From assembly GCF_002105155.1 (NCBI RefSeq), contig NW_019029051.1:62001-126000 (forward strand): a stretch of DNA of 64,000 nt. Reading direction: 5' to 3'. The notes beneath the pieces are model-generated. The model worked only from the letters and a program-made list of their open reading frames with translations, did not search any database and had not been told where the DNA came from. This document shows positions 10,876-22,700 of the stretch, piece after piece. The translations under genes and the position numbers were made by a program. Numbering within the stretch: position 1 is the first letter of the stretch; each line of letters starts with the position of its first letter. The DNA comes from Lobosporangium transversale. Its lineage: Eukaryota > Mortierellomycota > Mortierellomycetes > Mortierellales > Mortierellaceae.

Positions 10876-11791
10876 ATGGATGCCTATCAAAAGATTGAAA
10901 AGATCGGCGAGGGTACTTATGGGATCGTCTACAAAGCAACGTAAGCGAAATCAGACACTCGTGCTGAACAACTGACGGTTTCTCAATTCGTCAATCTACC
11001 TAAGAACAGGAAAAAAAAAAGTTGCTCTCTTTAGTACCTTTCCTTTTTTCATTCGTCAAACAAGTCTCTTTCTCTTTTTTCTTTCTCAATGATTTCATCC
11101 TTCTTTTGACATAGTGAAAAGGCGACAGGTCGGCTAGTGGCCTTAAAAAAGATCCGTCTCGAAAACGAAGATGAAGGTATCCATTCATCGCTGCTCTTGG
11201 AAGCAAAGTAAAAGATAGAACCCTTCATATCTTCACATTGGTCCACCTCTCATTGAAGTCGTCAATAGCATTCTCTTTCCAATCTTGTCTTGAAATTTCT
11301 TTTTGATTCCGTACCTGTATCACATATGATGACTTTAGGAGTCCCGAGTACTGCAGTCAGGGAAATATCTTTACTAAAGGAATTGAGGCATGATCACGTC
11401 GTCCAGTAAGTTTGCTGCGTTTGGTTTTGGTATGGCATGTCTCGCCTCCTATTTATTCTTTGGGTCAATTCTCTTCTTTTTTGCCTTGGAAAGCTTTTTT
11501 TTAAGGAGGCATGCTTTAATTTTATGGTTCACTTACAAATGAGTATGTTCGTCTTCCTTTTCTTTTTCGGTTCCAAACATGGTATCGAATACCAAAGACT
11601 CCTTGATATTATTCATGATGAGAACCGATTATATCTTGTTTTCGAGTTCTTGGATCTCGACCTAAAGAAATATATGGATACACTCCCTACTACCACCGTC
11701 CCGGGGCTGCCACTTGATCAGGTCAAGGTACCAAGAACAAAACCAAAGCAAAAAAAAAAAAAGGAATAGATTGTTTGTTTTTATCTAAAGC

Positions 11792-11830
<39 letters not shown>

Positions 11831-12640
11831 CAATTTTGTAATCAGGAGTATTTATACCAGCTTATCAGGGGTGTTGAATACTGCCATGCTCGTCGTGTCC
11901 TTCACCGCGATCTCAAGCCACAAAATCTTTTAATTGATGGGTCGAGGGGTCTTAAACTTGCAGATTTTGGCCTTGCAAGAGCCTTCAGTATACCATTGAG
12001 GCCGTACACACACGAAGTAGTGACACTATGGTACAGAGCACCAGAGATCCTTATGGGGGCACGGCATTATTCAACAGCAGTGGACATGTGGAGCGTCGGT
12101 TGCATCTTTGCAGAAATGGTTTTGAAAAAGCCGCTTTTTCCGGGTAAAAATTTGTAAAAAAAAAAAAAAAAAAAAAAAGATAGGAAACCTAGTGCTGGTC
12201 ATTAAAGAAGTTATTGATCCTCTGCCAATTATAGGTGACTCGGAAATTGATGAACTATTCAGGATATTTAGGCTGCGTGGGACACCTACCGAAGAAATAT
12301 GGCCTGGGATTAGCCAATTGAAAGACTGGACATCTTCATTCCCACACTGGCACCGACAACCACTCGAAAAAGCGCTACCTACACTCTGCCCTGATGGGAT
12401 TGATCTGCTAGGGCGGATGATTGAATATGATCCTGCTAGGAGGATTTCTGCAAAGCGAGGTAAATTTAAGAGGGGGAAAAAAAAAGAAAAGGGTTGGTCA
12501 TAATTTACCACAGCGAAAGCAATTAGCTTACTTTTTTTTTTTTTTTTTTTTTTTTTTATTATAAAAAAGCGTTATTACATCCTTATTTTGACGGTATCAG
12601 ACGCCCACAACAACACAGAATGGCCATTCGATCTCGTTAA
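10876..12640 (+). CDS. Cyclin-dependent kinase, CDK1/Cdc2 type
   Basis: Ser/Thr kinase expected to drive the cell cycle with cyclin partners. Seven exons: 10876-10940, 11115-11176, 11339-11405, 11598-11727, 11846-12143, 12235-12459, 12570-12640; 305 aa, phases close (yeast Cdc28 is 298). Seen: [20 protein letters not shown] with the Wee1-type Thr-Tyr pair, ALKKIRL lysine, cyclin-binding helix PSTAVRE (PSTAIRE in nearly all CDK1), [19 protein letters not shown], activation segment [14 protein letters not shown] with the CAK threonine, and [17 protein letters not shown]. The Ile-to-Val change in the cyclin helix is conservative but unusual. Intron 4 contains an unbroken run of ~33 T. A divergent second CDK1 paralogue is possible; whether another copy exists cannot be seen here. 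Confidence 0.93.
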
Positions 12641-13284
12641 GGCACCTGAAATTGCAATTGAGTAGTTGTTGTCTGGAAGTTCAGAGGATTTTTTTTTTTT
12701 TTTTTTTTTTTTAATCACCACAACCAGTAGTAAAAAAAGGGCGCAGCTTTTTGTGGAATGATACGCCCAAGGCCCAAGAATAATAAATATGGGAGGCGCG
12801 TTCAAAAATAAATGTTACGTACGGTACTTCTGCGTACGTGTCGTGACGTATATAAAAGGGTGCGGGAGGCGGGAATTTTTTTTTGCCTCGTCGTAAAGAA
12901 TCTTTTCCTCTCTTTTGCATCTTTCTTCAATTGAATCTTTTCTTCATCCCCTTTCATCTTTCTCTTTTTTTTGTTACAAACATTTCCTTTCCGCGCTAAT
13001 CACAAGTCTTGAAGCGATTTACACTCTACCTCTACATTTTTATTGAGCAGTAGAGGAAAAGACCAAAAAAAAAAAACCTAGACAAGTGATAAAACCAAGG
13101 CGAAATCGCACGGACACTCAGTCCAGTGACGGCAAATAATAATAAAAAATAGTGGCACCCTTTCTTTCTTTTTTTTTTGTTATTGTTTGCACAACCTTTC
13201 TTTAAGCACTCTATTCCTATCGTCTGTCTCTCGCATCCTTCTCTCTCTCTTTTCTTTCTTTTCACCCCCTCTTCCTCTTTCGTT
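12641..13284. promoter_or_regulatory. CDK1 3' flank and TOA1 promoter region with TATA box
   Basis: A clear TATA element, TATATAAAAGG, sits at 12849-12859, about 430 bp before the TFIIA large-subunit ATG, preceded by GTACGTGTCGTGACG-type sequence and followed by a pyrimidine-rich leader. The distance implies a long 5' UTR, possibly with an intron. No other gene seen. Confidence 0.45.
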
Positions 13285-13305
13285 ATGGCAAACAACACTG
13301 TGGTA

Positions 13306-13340
<35 letters not shown>

Positions 13341-14623
13341 AGTGGCCCTTACTTTGTGCTCTGCCTAATCCGATCACTTGTATATTTTGTCTGTGTAGAC
13401 ATCCGTCTATAGGTTTGTCATCGACGACGTGATCACCAATGTTCGTCGTGACTTTGAGGATATGGGTGTTGATGAAACTATCCTGCATGAGCTTCAAAGA
13501 GTATGTGTAGACTGAAAACCGTTATGGTGCAGTTGATTGATTGTTTGTTTCTTGTGAGCCGTGTGTTTTTTTTTTTTTTTATCCTAAGATCACTCCAATT
13601 GTTACTACCTGTTTAGTCTTGGGAAAACAAGGTCGCCCAGTCTAGGGTGACTTCCTTCCAAACCTCGGAGACGTCTGCTCCTGCAGATAATTTTCCGTTT
13701 GAGGAATCTTCATACGATCAACCTGTTACTACATCTGCTGCTCCTTCTGCTCCAGCTGCTCCCGCCACTACTGCTTCAGCATCTGCCGCCTCCGCAACTC
13801 AGAATGCGGGCTCCGCTCCTGCGCCTAGCACGGCCCCACCTGCTTCAGCTGTAAGTTGTTTGGCAGTCTTGTTTTTAGTGTATTTTATTTATTATTTTTG
13901 GCAAAAAGATATAAAGATGAGATCGAGAGCTTAATTTGACCACATTTTGCCCTTGTTTCGGTTCTTACGGTTTAGACATACAACTATCGTGTAGAGCAGA
14001 CACCAGCGGCGAATCTCCCCAATGTTGCCTCGGGAACTTTACCGGGAGACAATAGTAATGTAGGACGTCCTCAGCAACATGTACCGCCTCGTCCTCCTAC
14101 CTCCAACAATAGCAACACTAATAGTAGTAATAATAATAACATATCGCTTCCTGGAGGCGGGAGGAATGGTAATAGCGACGCTTCCAATATCCCACAAACA
14201 GATGGTTCTAACGACATCACAGAGCTCGAGTTTATGAGCACCGTAGAGATGGATGCGTACCTAGAAAGACGATTTAAGGAGGCTAAAGCGGAGCAATTAT
14301 CGGGTCAAGCGCCTGGAGAGATGACTTTTACATTAACGCTTTCGGATCGAGCGGCACGTAAGGCTAAGCGCGATGGATTTGAAGGATTCTCAATTGGTCA
14401 GGTGGATGGAGAGGACGATGAAGATGACGATACTGGGCTTGGATCAGATCTGGACGATAGTGATAACGATATGGACGATGAATCGGATAATATTGTATTA
14501 TGCCAATACGATAAAGTATCAAGAACGAAGAGCAAGTGGAAATGCGTACTAAAGGATGGGATCATGTTGATTAATGGTCGCGACTATTTATTCCACAAGG
14601 CCAATGGAGATTTTGAATGGTAG
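13285..14623 (+). CDS. TOA1: Transcription initiation factor TFIIA large subunit
   Basis: Large (alpha-beta) subunit of TFIIA. Exons 13285-13302, 13399-13500, 13617-13850 and 13976-14623, all in phase 0, encode 333 aa. N-terminal helical domain: TSVYRFVIDDVITNVRRDFE followed by SWENKVAQSRVTSFQ, as in yeast Toa1. The middle is a disordered Ala/Pro/Thr then Asn/Ser-rich linker. A strongly acidic block (DDEDDDTGLGSDLDDSDNDM) precedes the C-terminal barrel segment VLCQYDKVSRTKSKWKCVLK and DGIMLINGRDYLFHKANGDF, the TBP- and DNA-contacting half. The first coding exon is only 18 nt, with an A-rich intron behind it. The TOA2 partner gene is in the same window. Confidence 0.95.
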
Positions 14624-16376
14624 TCAATAGACCAGACCTTCTTTATTTTTTTTTTTTTTTTCTGAATCATTGCACTTTATTTCAAATAGTTCGTGGCCAC
14701 GTTTGCTATCTTACGATAATGTTTACCTATTCTCTGGCAATAAAATGATTCATAAAAAAAAAAAAGAAAGAGAAAAAAGTCGACGTCAATATTCGTGTCT
14801 GTGCTTTTGTGTATGTGAAAGATGCAGATCTTTTTGTTCCTGACACGACACGAGAGGACTTTCAAAAAAGATCGCATGGCCCATTTTTTTGAGACATTTT
14901 GCAAAGACAAACGCTTCTCATTGGCTGTTCCTGAGTAAGCCACGGGTGCATGGCAAAATGGCTCTCCATTTACCAACGCTGATAACCATGGTTCATTTGG
15001 TTCATTAATTATCTTTGTTTGCAGAAGAAGGAAAACAAATTTGGAAGAAAGAATATACATGTACATCTTTATCTGTTATTTAATTTATAAATCTAATTTT
15101 ATTTCAGACATTAACCATGTCTTAATGTCTTGATTGTAATTGTCGCAATCGCTTTTCTTTCCCTCTCGTACTCAAATATGAACAACCTTGGTTCGTCCTT
15201 GAGAGGCATTAAGGATCCTCAAGAATAAGAAAGACAGACTATTGTGCATTGGTCCAGTGAAAAGCTCCGCAACTGCCTTTTCGCTGAAGTTACAGAGGGA
15301 ATTAAGTTGTGTTTGATGCTCTCATGCTGCAAAGAAATGCTCTCACATCATCATCAAGTCATATTACACACACTTGAAGACAAAAAAAAAAAAATTGCTG
15401 CAGTTACAAGGGCAGCACTCTCCTATTTTACTACCCAACGGCCTCTCTTCCCCCAAACCCCCCCGTTTGTCTAATCGGACGAACTGAACAATTCGGCGCT
15501 TTTTCATTCTCACTCATTCTTCTAATCATCCATCTTGTCATCCATCTGAGGTCATAATCATTCCTCGTTCCAAGATTGTCTTGAAAGCACTTGATTGATA
15601 GTAGCAAGGGCGAACGAAAACAATTCCTCCGACCCCTCCCTCTTCCTTTTCCTCCTCCTCTTCCTCTTATTCTTCCTCCCCTTCCTCCTCTTTCTCTTCC
15701 TCCTGTCAACAGCCCTTTTGCATCCCTCCCGCTTCCCTCTCGTCATAATCACCAACGAACATTATTGTCGGTTCGAACACACAAAACTTTCTACTCCTGA
15801 TGTTAATGTGTTTCTGTGTGTGCATGCAAAAGACAATAGCATTGAAGACATTGTAGAACCATTCCTTCTGTTCTTTGGGCGACTTGTGTTCTTAGGACTG
15901 CTCCTGTTTTTTTTTTTTTTTTTTTTCTTTTTTTTTTTTTCTCTTTTATTCACTCATTATCAATCTTCTTTCCTCTCCTTTCTTCCTTTCTTGTTTTGTG
16001 CTGTTTTTGTGTTTCTTATTGGAGACACGACCAACTTTCTCACCTCCATTTGAAATCTCACACTCGACGATTCCAGAGACTTGCAGGGTTGCGTGTTACT
16101 CCCCGAATACCCAATTTCATCCTTCTTGTCTCTCTTACATACTATCATCCTTTAACACTGTAACGCTGTGTCTCTATTCCCTCACTCTTCCTTGCTCTTC
16201 CTTATCCCTCCACCACCTCTCTCCCTGCTTGGCTCTGACTGTCCGCATATTTTTTTCTCCGTCTTGATCTCTCCAATCACTTGATCTTGAAATAAGACAG
16301 ATCATCATCGCCAATCATAACAGTTAATAAGATAAATATATAAAAAAAGAGAGCCAGCAATCCAATCTCTAAAACC
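14624..16376. other. Long gene-free stretch with pyrimidine-rich leader
   Basis: No gene recognised. 15430-15760 and 15900-16260 are strongly C/T-rich on the plus strand and lead into the methyltransferase gene, so they probably belong to its promoter and long 5' UTR. Open frames here are Leu/Phe/Ser/Pro or Lys/Arg runs caused by that composition. Confidence 0.45.
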
Positions 16377-17235
16377 ATGGGCAACTCAAAGTCCCGCCAC
16401 GCAGCAGGGGGACACTCAAAGTCTCGAAGCAAGCATTCAAAGTTTCAAAGTGGTAGCAGCAACATTCTCAATAATAATAGTCATAATGATAATAATGACC
16501 GCCGCGGTCGAGCCAGCAAATATACTAGTAGCAACCACAGCAATCCTCAGGCGCCATTGCCCAACGACAGTGGACATTATTCTATCCATGGATTTACGGC
16601 GCCATCATCTTCACCTCTGGACAGACCTGAAACACCTGTGGGACTTAGTTCTGGACTCGGTGGAGGAATGGGCACTGGACCAATAGGTCTTGCCTGGAAT
16701 CACCCCAACTTGTCAAGTCCAGGTCGACTGGACCAACATAAAACATCTTTTGAATCAAATCAATTTCAATATGGCTCAAAGATGAACAATCATCCTTTTG
16801 TATCTGGCCCTAATAACCCCCCTGCATCTATGGCAGGCGCAGGAGCATCTGTAGTACCGGCCAATGGTCACCCTATTCACAATCCAGGCTCAAGAGGAAC
16901 CATGCAGTTGGACGAGAATGGTGGACAATATAGTGGCAGCATTATCAACAACAACAATATTAACAGCAGTGGTAATAATAACTATAATAGTAATAATAAT
17001 AACCCTAGTAATTATACCTTTAGTCAGGCACAGCAGCATCAAGGGCTAAACAGCAACACTATCCACAACGTCCTATCGAGTCAGGAGATGATGATGTCGA
17101 TGCCTCCACAGCCCTCGTTTCAAGGCGCAGACACAACAACAAGGCCTTCTTCAGCTTCCCCTCACCAGTCTCATGGAAAGATCTCGACTCTTCATCCCTC
17201 TGGTCACACACAACCACAATCACAGCCGTTCCCTC

Positions 17236-17302
<67 letters not shown>

Positions 17303-19299
17303 GCAACAACAGCATCAATCAATGCGAGCGTCTATATCACCCGCTCCATTCGTTGAGGACGAACATAACAATGCTGGAGGAGCTGGAGTTAACGGCATTA
17401 ACACTGGCGTTGGTAATGGTGCTCTTGGAGGAGTTATTTCTTCAGTAGCAGCCATGAACTTGTCAGGAGGAGGAGGAATGCCCGTCAACGCTACACAACA
17501 TCAACAAGCTATGCGTCTTCAACAACAACAATCATACCCGCAACACCAACACTCAATCGATTACACTGATATGCAGCGGTTACCAGGGATGCAACCGGTT
17601 TGTCAAAATAGCATTGGTAGTGGTCCTAACGGAGGTATGTCTGGAGTGAGAAACAACAACATGTACAAGGGCAATAGCAACCAACATTACCATTATCCAA
17701 CCACAGATGCCAACAACAACAATAACAATAGTAACAATGCTAATCAGTATTCGTCATATGTACAACCAGACCCATTACAATATCAGTTACAACAGCCTCT
17801 TCATCCACAGTACCAGCATCAACCTTATCATGTAAATCAGCAGCCTCGTCTAACTGCCACATACCCCTCTGAACAACGAGATCTCCAGCAACAGTCGCAG
17901 CGACCTTCTGGTATGACAAGCACTACCAACAACAATAACAACAATAACAATAACAATAATACAATGAATACTCCTAGCTATGTTAAACCTTCAGGCCTCT
18001 TTGCGACTGCTGGCCCTTTGATCGACAGTGGCGCGATAGGCAATAGTTCTTCTGCTGCTTCGAATCGACCCCCTGCTCCAGACCAAGTCTTTGCACGTCT
18101 TGCACGACAGTTCCCAACGAACCCTCGTGAGACTGAGAAGCGGGAACGGATCTATAGATGGCTAGACCAAGTCGCTGATGCATTCACATTTAACCCGGAC
18201 ACAGAGACACCAGGTTGGATCATCCCTGTCTATCCAGACGAATTGGACCATCCTGAGAGGTAATAGAAAAAAAAAAAAAAAAAAAAAAACTTTATCCTTA
18301 TTTGTTTCAAATGAACCTCAGTTTCGATAGAATGTGTGGTTGTTGTTTTCTAGGAAGAGTTAGAAGGATGTGTACTAATTAAAAAAGGATTGAATACTTT
18401 TGGATGATAGCCCCTACTATCTGGACAGAATTACGTATGAACTAGATCTGATGGCACCTGTTGGAAAGCCATTCCGGAAAGCTATTGATATCAATTGTAA
18501 CAATGGTGAATGGGCTATGGTAAGGGATACAGCATATATATATATTTATATACAACCTTTTGTATTTATAAACTTATTATTTTTACTAATTAACTGAATT
18601 TGTCTTTTTTTTTTTTTTTTTTTTTTATTTTTTTATTTTTTTTTTTAGGATATTGCAATGAAACATCCTCGGACGGTTGTCTATGCAATAGATCCACTTC
18701 TTGATATGGCCCATCTTCCATTGCGTATACCCGAAAACTGTAAATTCCGAATGCGAGATGTTCGAGATCAGGAAGGCGAGTTTGATCTGGTGCATCAACG
18801 TTTAGGAGCGTTCAGAACACAGATTCAGGAATGGACACCTCATTTTGCAGAGTTGAGACGATTGCTTCGACCGGGTGGATGGATTCAATTGGCAGAATGT
18901 AACGGGTTGGTGGTTCGGGCTGGGGTTGAGACGTTGAAGGTGAATCGATGGGTGGAACGAGCAGCGTTAAGTACAGGGTTGAATCCTATTCAACTGGTCG
19001 AGGCATTGATGCCGACGATCTTGGGTGCAGGGTTGATCAATGTGGAATGTTATGATTATGGTATCCCTATAGGTGATTGGGCCGGACCAAGAGGTCAGGT
19101 CGCAATGCGGAGCTATCTAGAGATGGTGGACTCACTCCGAGAAGAGATCGTGGAGATGAATCGATTGGAGGAAGGGATATTTGAGGAGACGATCGAGTTG
19201 ATGAAGATGGAGTGTGTTGCCGAACAGGCGGAATTGGTCATGAAGGTCATTTGTGCTCAAAAACCTCCTATTACCGATGACTTGTGGCGAACACGATAG
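16377..19299 (+). CDS. LaeA-like SAM methyltransferase with long Gln/Asn-rich N-terminus and N-myristoylation-type start
   Basis: Exons 16377-18259, 18411-18519 and 18649-19299 give 880 aa. Residues 1-560 are low complexity: Asn/Ser runs and a pure CAA tract (17235-17315) coding about 27 glutamines. The last ~300 residues are a class I methyltransferase of the LaeA/UMTA style: YLDRITYELDLM, motif I region KAIDINCNNGEWAMDIAMKH, acidic AIDPLLDM, then FDLVHQRLGAF and RRLLRPGGWIQLAECNG. Motif I normally reads DxGxGxG; here the glycines are largely replaced by Asn/Cys, so catalysis is uncertain. The start MGNSKSRH fits the N-myristoyltransferase consensus (Gly2, Ser6, basic after), pointing to membrane attachment. 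ATG context AAAACCATGG is strong. LaeA relatives regulate secondary metabolism and development; this gene's role is not known. Confidence 0.82.
17235..17315 (+). repeat. CAA/CAG trinucleotide tract (polyglutamine)
   Basis: About 27 glutamine codons, nearly all CAA with a few CAG at the 3' end, inside the methyltransferase gene. Likely length-variable between strains. Confidence 0.95.
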
Positions 19300-19682
19300 A
19301 AAACAATTCTTTTTTCTTTTATTTATTTACTTTAATTATTTTTAATTGCCTTTTTTTTTGTTAACTTTCATCTGCACATGCCCAACGCTCTGTCCTTTTG
19401 TTTACAATATATTTGGCCACGTTTCTATTTTTCATGTACTTCAATGCTTATCCTCCCCTTTTCCTCCATTCAGCCAATCATTTGTTACTTTGTAAATTAG
19501 AAACAAACAAACAAAAAAAAAAAAAAAAAAAAAAAAAAAGAATAATTAAAACAAAAGCATTAAACGATAACTTGCTTGTAAGATTTTTTAGTGGAATGTG
19601 TATTAGATATTAGTAGTTGACTAGAATCGTGTCATTTGGTATAAATAAATGTTGTACATGTAAAAAAAAAGTAAAAAAAAGC

Positions 19683-19715
<33 letters not shown>

Positions 19716-19726
19716 AAAAAGATTGA
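19300..19726. other. Convergent 3' flank
   Basis: Between the methyltransferase and RalGAP-beta stop codons. A-rich runs at 19515-19540 and 19686-19712; AATAAA-like signals near 19640. No gene. Confidence 0.4.
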
Positions 19727-22700
19727 TTATGTCGCAAACATTGCCCTATAAAATTCTGAAATGCTTTCTGGCTCTTCTGGCTGATGCATTTGCAAAATTT
19801 CTTGAATGTATCTTGCTCGAACCGCACTCGGTTCCGTATACGAATCTGTCACTAATCGACAAGCCTTATCTGCAGAAATGGCCGTATTTCGAACAAGACT
19901 TCCTAACGCATGCCTTGAGACGAGCATCCCGTCAGCTAAAGGTCCAATCATTAATTGATTGGTTGCCAGACGAACTGATCCTGCCGTGGTATGAGCGCCT
20001 TGGACCACAATGCGAATCCAGAACAGTCCTCCTGCAGAGTCACCTTCCAGAGGATGGATCAAGATAAAGACCATCACGTTTTGATCAATAAGCGGCAACA
20101 GATTGAGCATCCGTTCACGTTGTTCCACCCAAACAATCGCTACTTGGTCATGTAAGGTCACAGAGCGGAACTGGTTCACAAGTCGGTGGTCTTGCATCGG
20201 AGGGATGTCCGGTGCAGATGGTCGCATCAGATATGGGACATGGAAAATGACCTCCGAGTTTCGATCAGCAAAATAGGGAGTGGTATGACAGATCTCTTTG
20301 TTCAAGTGGCCAAGGTATCCAGAGTGTGCTTCGACTTGAATCGGCCATCCAAGACAGTTTAGGAATCGAGTATAATCTTTGGGGAGTCCTGCAGGGGAAC
20401 CATGGATTAGTTCATCATAGCCTATATCGCCCGATTGAGCAAAGTAAACACTGACTGCTATGCAGTCTCTCCTATGCACATACAAAGAAAATGCAGAAAG
20501 GTTAGTAGTATCCTTGACACTTTTTTCATATTGCAACACAAGGAAAATACTATAGGACATTGGGACTTACTCTCTGAGCCCATCCAGAAATTGCAATTCA
20601 GCTAAGAGACGCTCAGAGAGATGGAGAGGCACAACCTTGGATCGATTCTCAAGTGATAAATATCCCATCTGTGCCATTAAGATTCTAAAGACATTGGACC
20701 TATTGCCAATAAAATAAAAAAAAATCGATCTAGTCAGAGAATGAAAAAAATAAAATAAAATAAAATAAAACACGTCGAGGTTTACCCGGCTGCTTGGACC
20801 ATGTGCTGCGATGGTGGTTCCTGTTCAACCTCTCCCGGTGCAAATGCCGCCCGTGGAGGCTCTTCATTTTCAGCATCTATGGACTCAGACTCTTGCTGCC
20901 TTACATCCTCCATACTCTTGACAGGACGAATGTATCGCTTCAGACCAATGCTAGCCTCGTCAGCTGCCTCCACAGTCAGAACCTTGGGCTCATTTGTTGA
21001 TTGGGCTAAACTCACATCATCTTCATCCTTCGAGTTCCCTGCCCCTGCTACAGCGACACTTAGTTCATCTTCAGTCTCTTGGATCGCCAAGCGACCATTG
21101 CTCAATCTATTTCCGTTTGGATTACCGTAGTTTTCAAACTGAGTGATACGCACTTTCCATGAATTTTTGCCGTTTGAGTCTCTCATAGTAGCTACAACAA
21201 ATGATCCTCGCTCATCCACAAAGCTAGCCGCATTCTTTTCTGTATCAGCCAGACTGAGGGCATCGCAGCATCCCAAGATAATTCTTCGGTCCAGCAAAAA
21301 GTACCTTACAGGGCCTGTCACATTAGCCTCAGGTGAAGGGTGTGCATGGCGATAAAAGTGATGATTTAGTTGTTGTTGCTGTTGCTGAGAGTCCAGAGAC
21401 TCAAAGTCCATCATACCCTTGAGGTTAGCCAGACTAGCCCTGTTAATGGCGATATCGTTCCACAGAGTTGACATTCGGCTCGGACCAATATCATCTGACC
21501 AGACTGGAAAGTTGCTCAACTGGTTCGAGAATTGAGTCATGGCCATCTCAGCAGCGTGTTGGATTAGCAATAGATCTTGTCGAGAGGCTTTGGCTTGGCC
21601 GCAGAGGGAGGAAGTTGCAGATCGGTTCTTACGATTGCCTTTTTCTTTCTTTGATTCTTGATTCAACATCTTGATAGGACCCGGATACTTATTGTTTCCT
21701 TGGAAGAGCTTCACTGCACTATTGCTTGATTGTTTACCCACAGCTGAGTTCCCAGATGCAACTGCACCCCACCTTTTTTTCTCTTGTGGAGGCTTTGGGA
21801 CAACTACAGACGCTTCAAGTTCCTCCACCCGTTCTATTATATGGATTCCACTACCAATAGAGCTGATTACAGCGAGATGACAATCTTTATCGCCTACAAT
21901 CCACTGCCCGACCAAAATCCACTGCAACATACACTCATATGCACGGATGACGAGCGGGTGCGTAGTTGTTAACATCGCATGGTTTGCTAAAAGTGCGTCC
22001 ACATATCTGCAGAGCGCCAGCACCAATTCACGGGCACAACTCTATAAGAATTAAGTAACAAAAAAGTCAATTAAGAAATGGCATTTCGATAATGGAGAAT
22101 TTAATAGGCAGGCTAATCAAAAGATAAAACGTACCTTGCTATCCCTCCGAACATAGTCATACAAGCCTACACATCCAATGAGGACATCAAAGGCACATAA
22201 TGCTACGTCTACTGGAACTTGGATGGTCATAATCTAGTTGTTGAAAGCATTAGAGTCCTTGTTAAGAGAGTGGGATATAGGTAAAATCTTGATTTTTTTT
22301 TTTTTTTTTTTTTAAATTCTTTTCTTCATAAACAATAGCATACCTTTTCTTGAATTGTCTTGACAACAACACCAACAAGCCCTGGACAAAAAGCCACATC
22401 CTCGTACACATAAACTTCAATCAGATGAAGCAAGTACCGCAAATTAAAGGAAGATGTCTCGGTCTCGAGGCAATTGAGCAGCATTTCCAATATGTAGTAT
22501 TTAAGAGTAGTAAAGCGTTTGGATGCAGGTATTGATCCTTCTGTAGGCGAATCCGTCGTGTATAGAACTCGGATCTATCAATAACATGAAATACAGTCAG
22601 TGTCTGTTGACCAGATGAATCTATTTTCCTGAAATATATCGAGAATAAATATGACGTATAAGGCCAGGTACATCATAAATTAGAACATACCAGTTGAGCT

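Noticed and set aside
15433..16267. Several 60-150 codon frames
   Set aside because: Produced by C/T-rich sequence; no conserved motifs, no plausible splice structure.
17059..17322. Minus-strand valine-rich frame
   Set aside because: Shadow of the CAA repeat in the methyltransferase gene.
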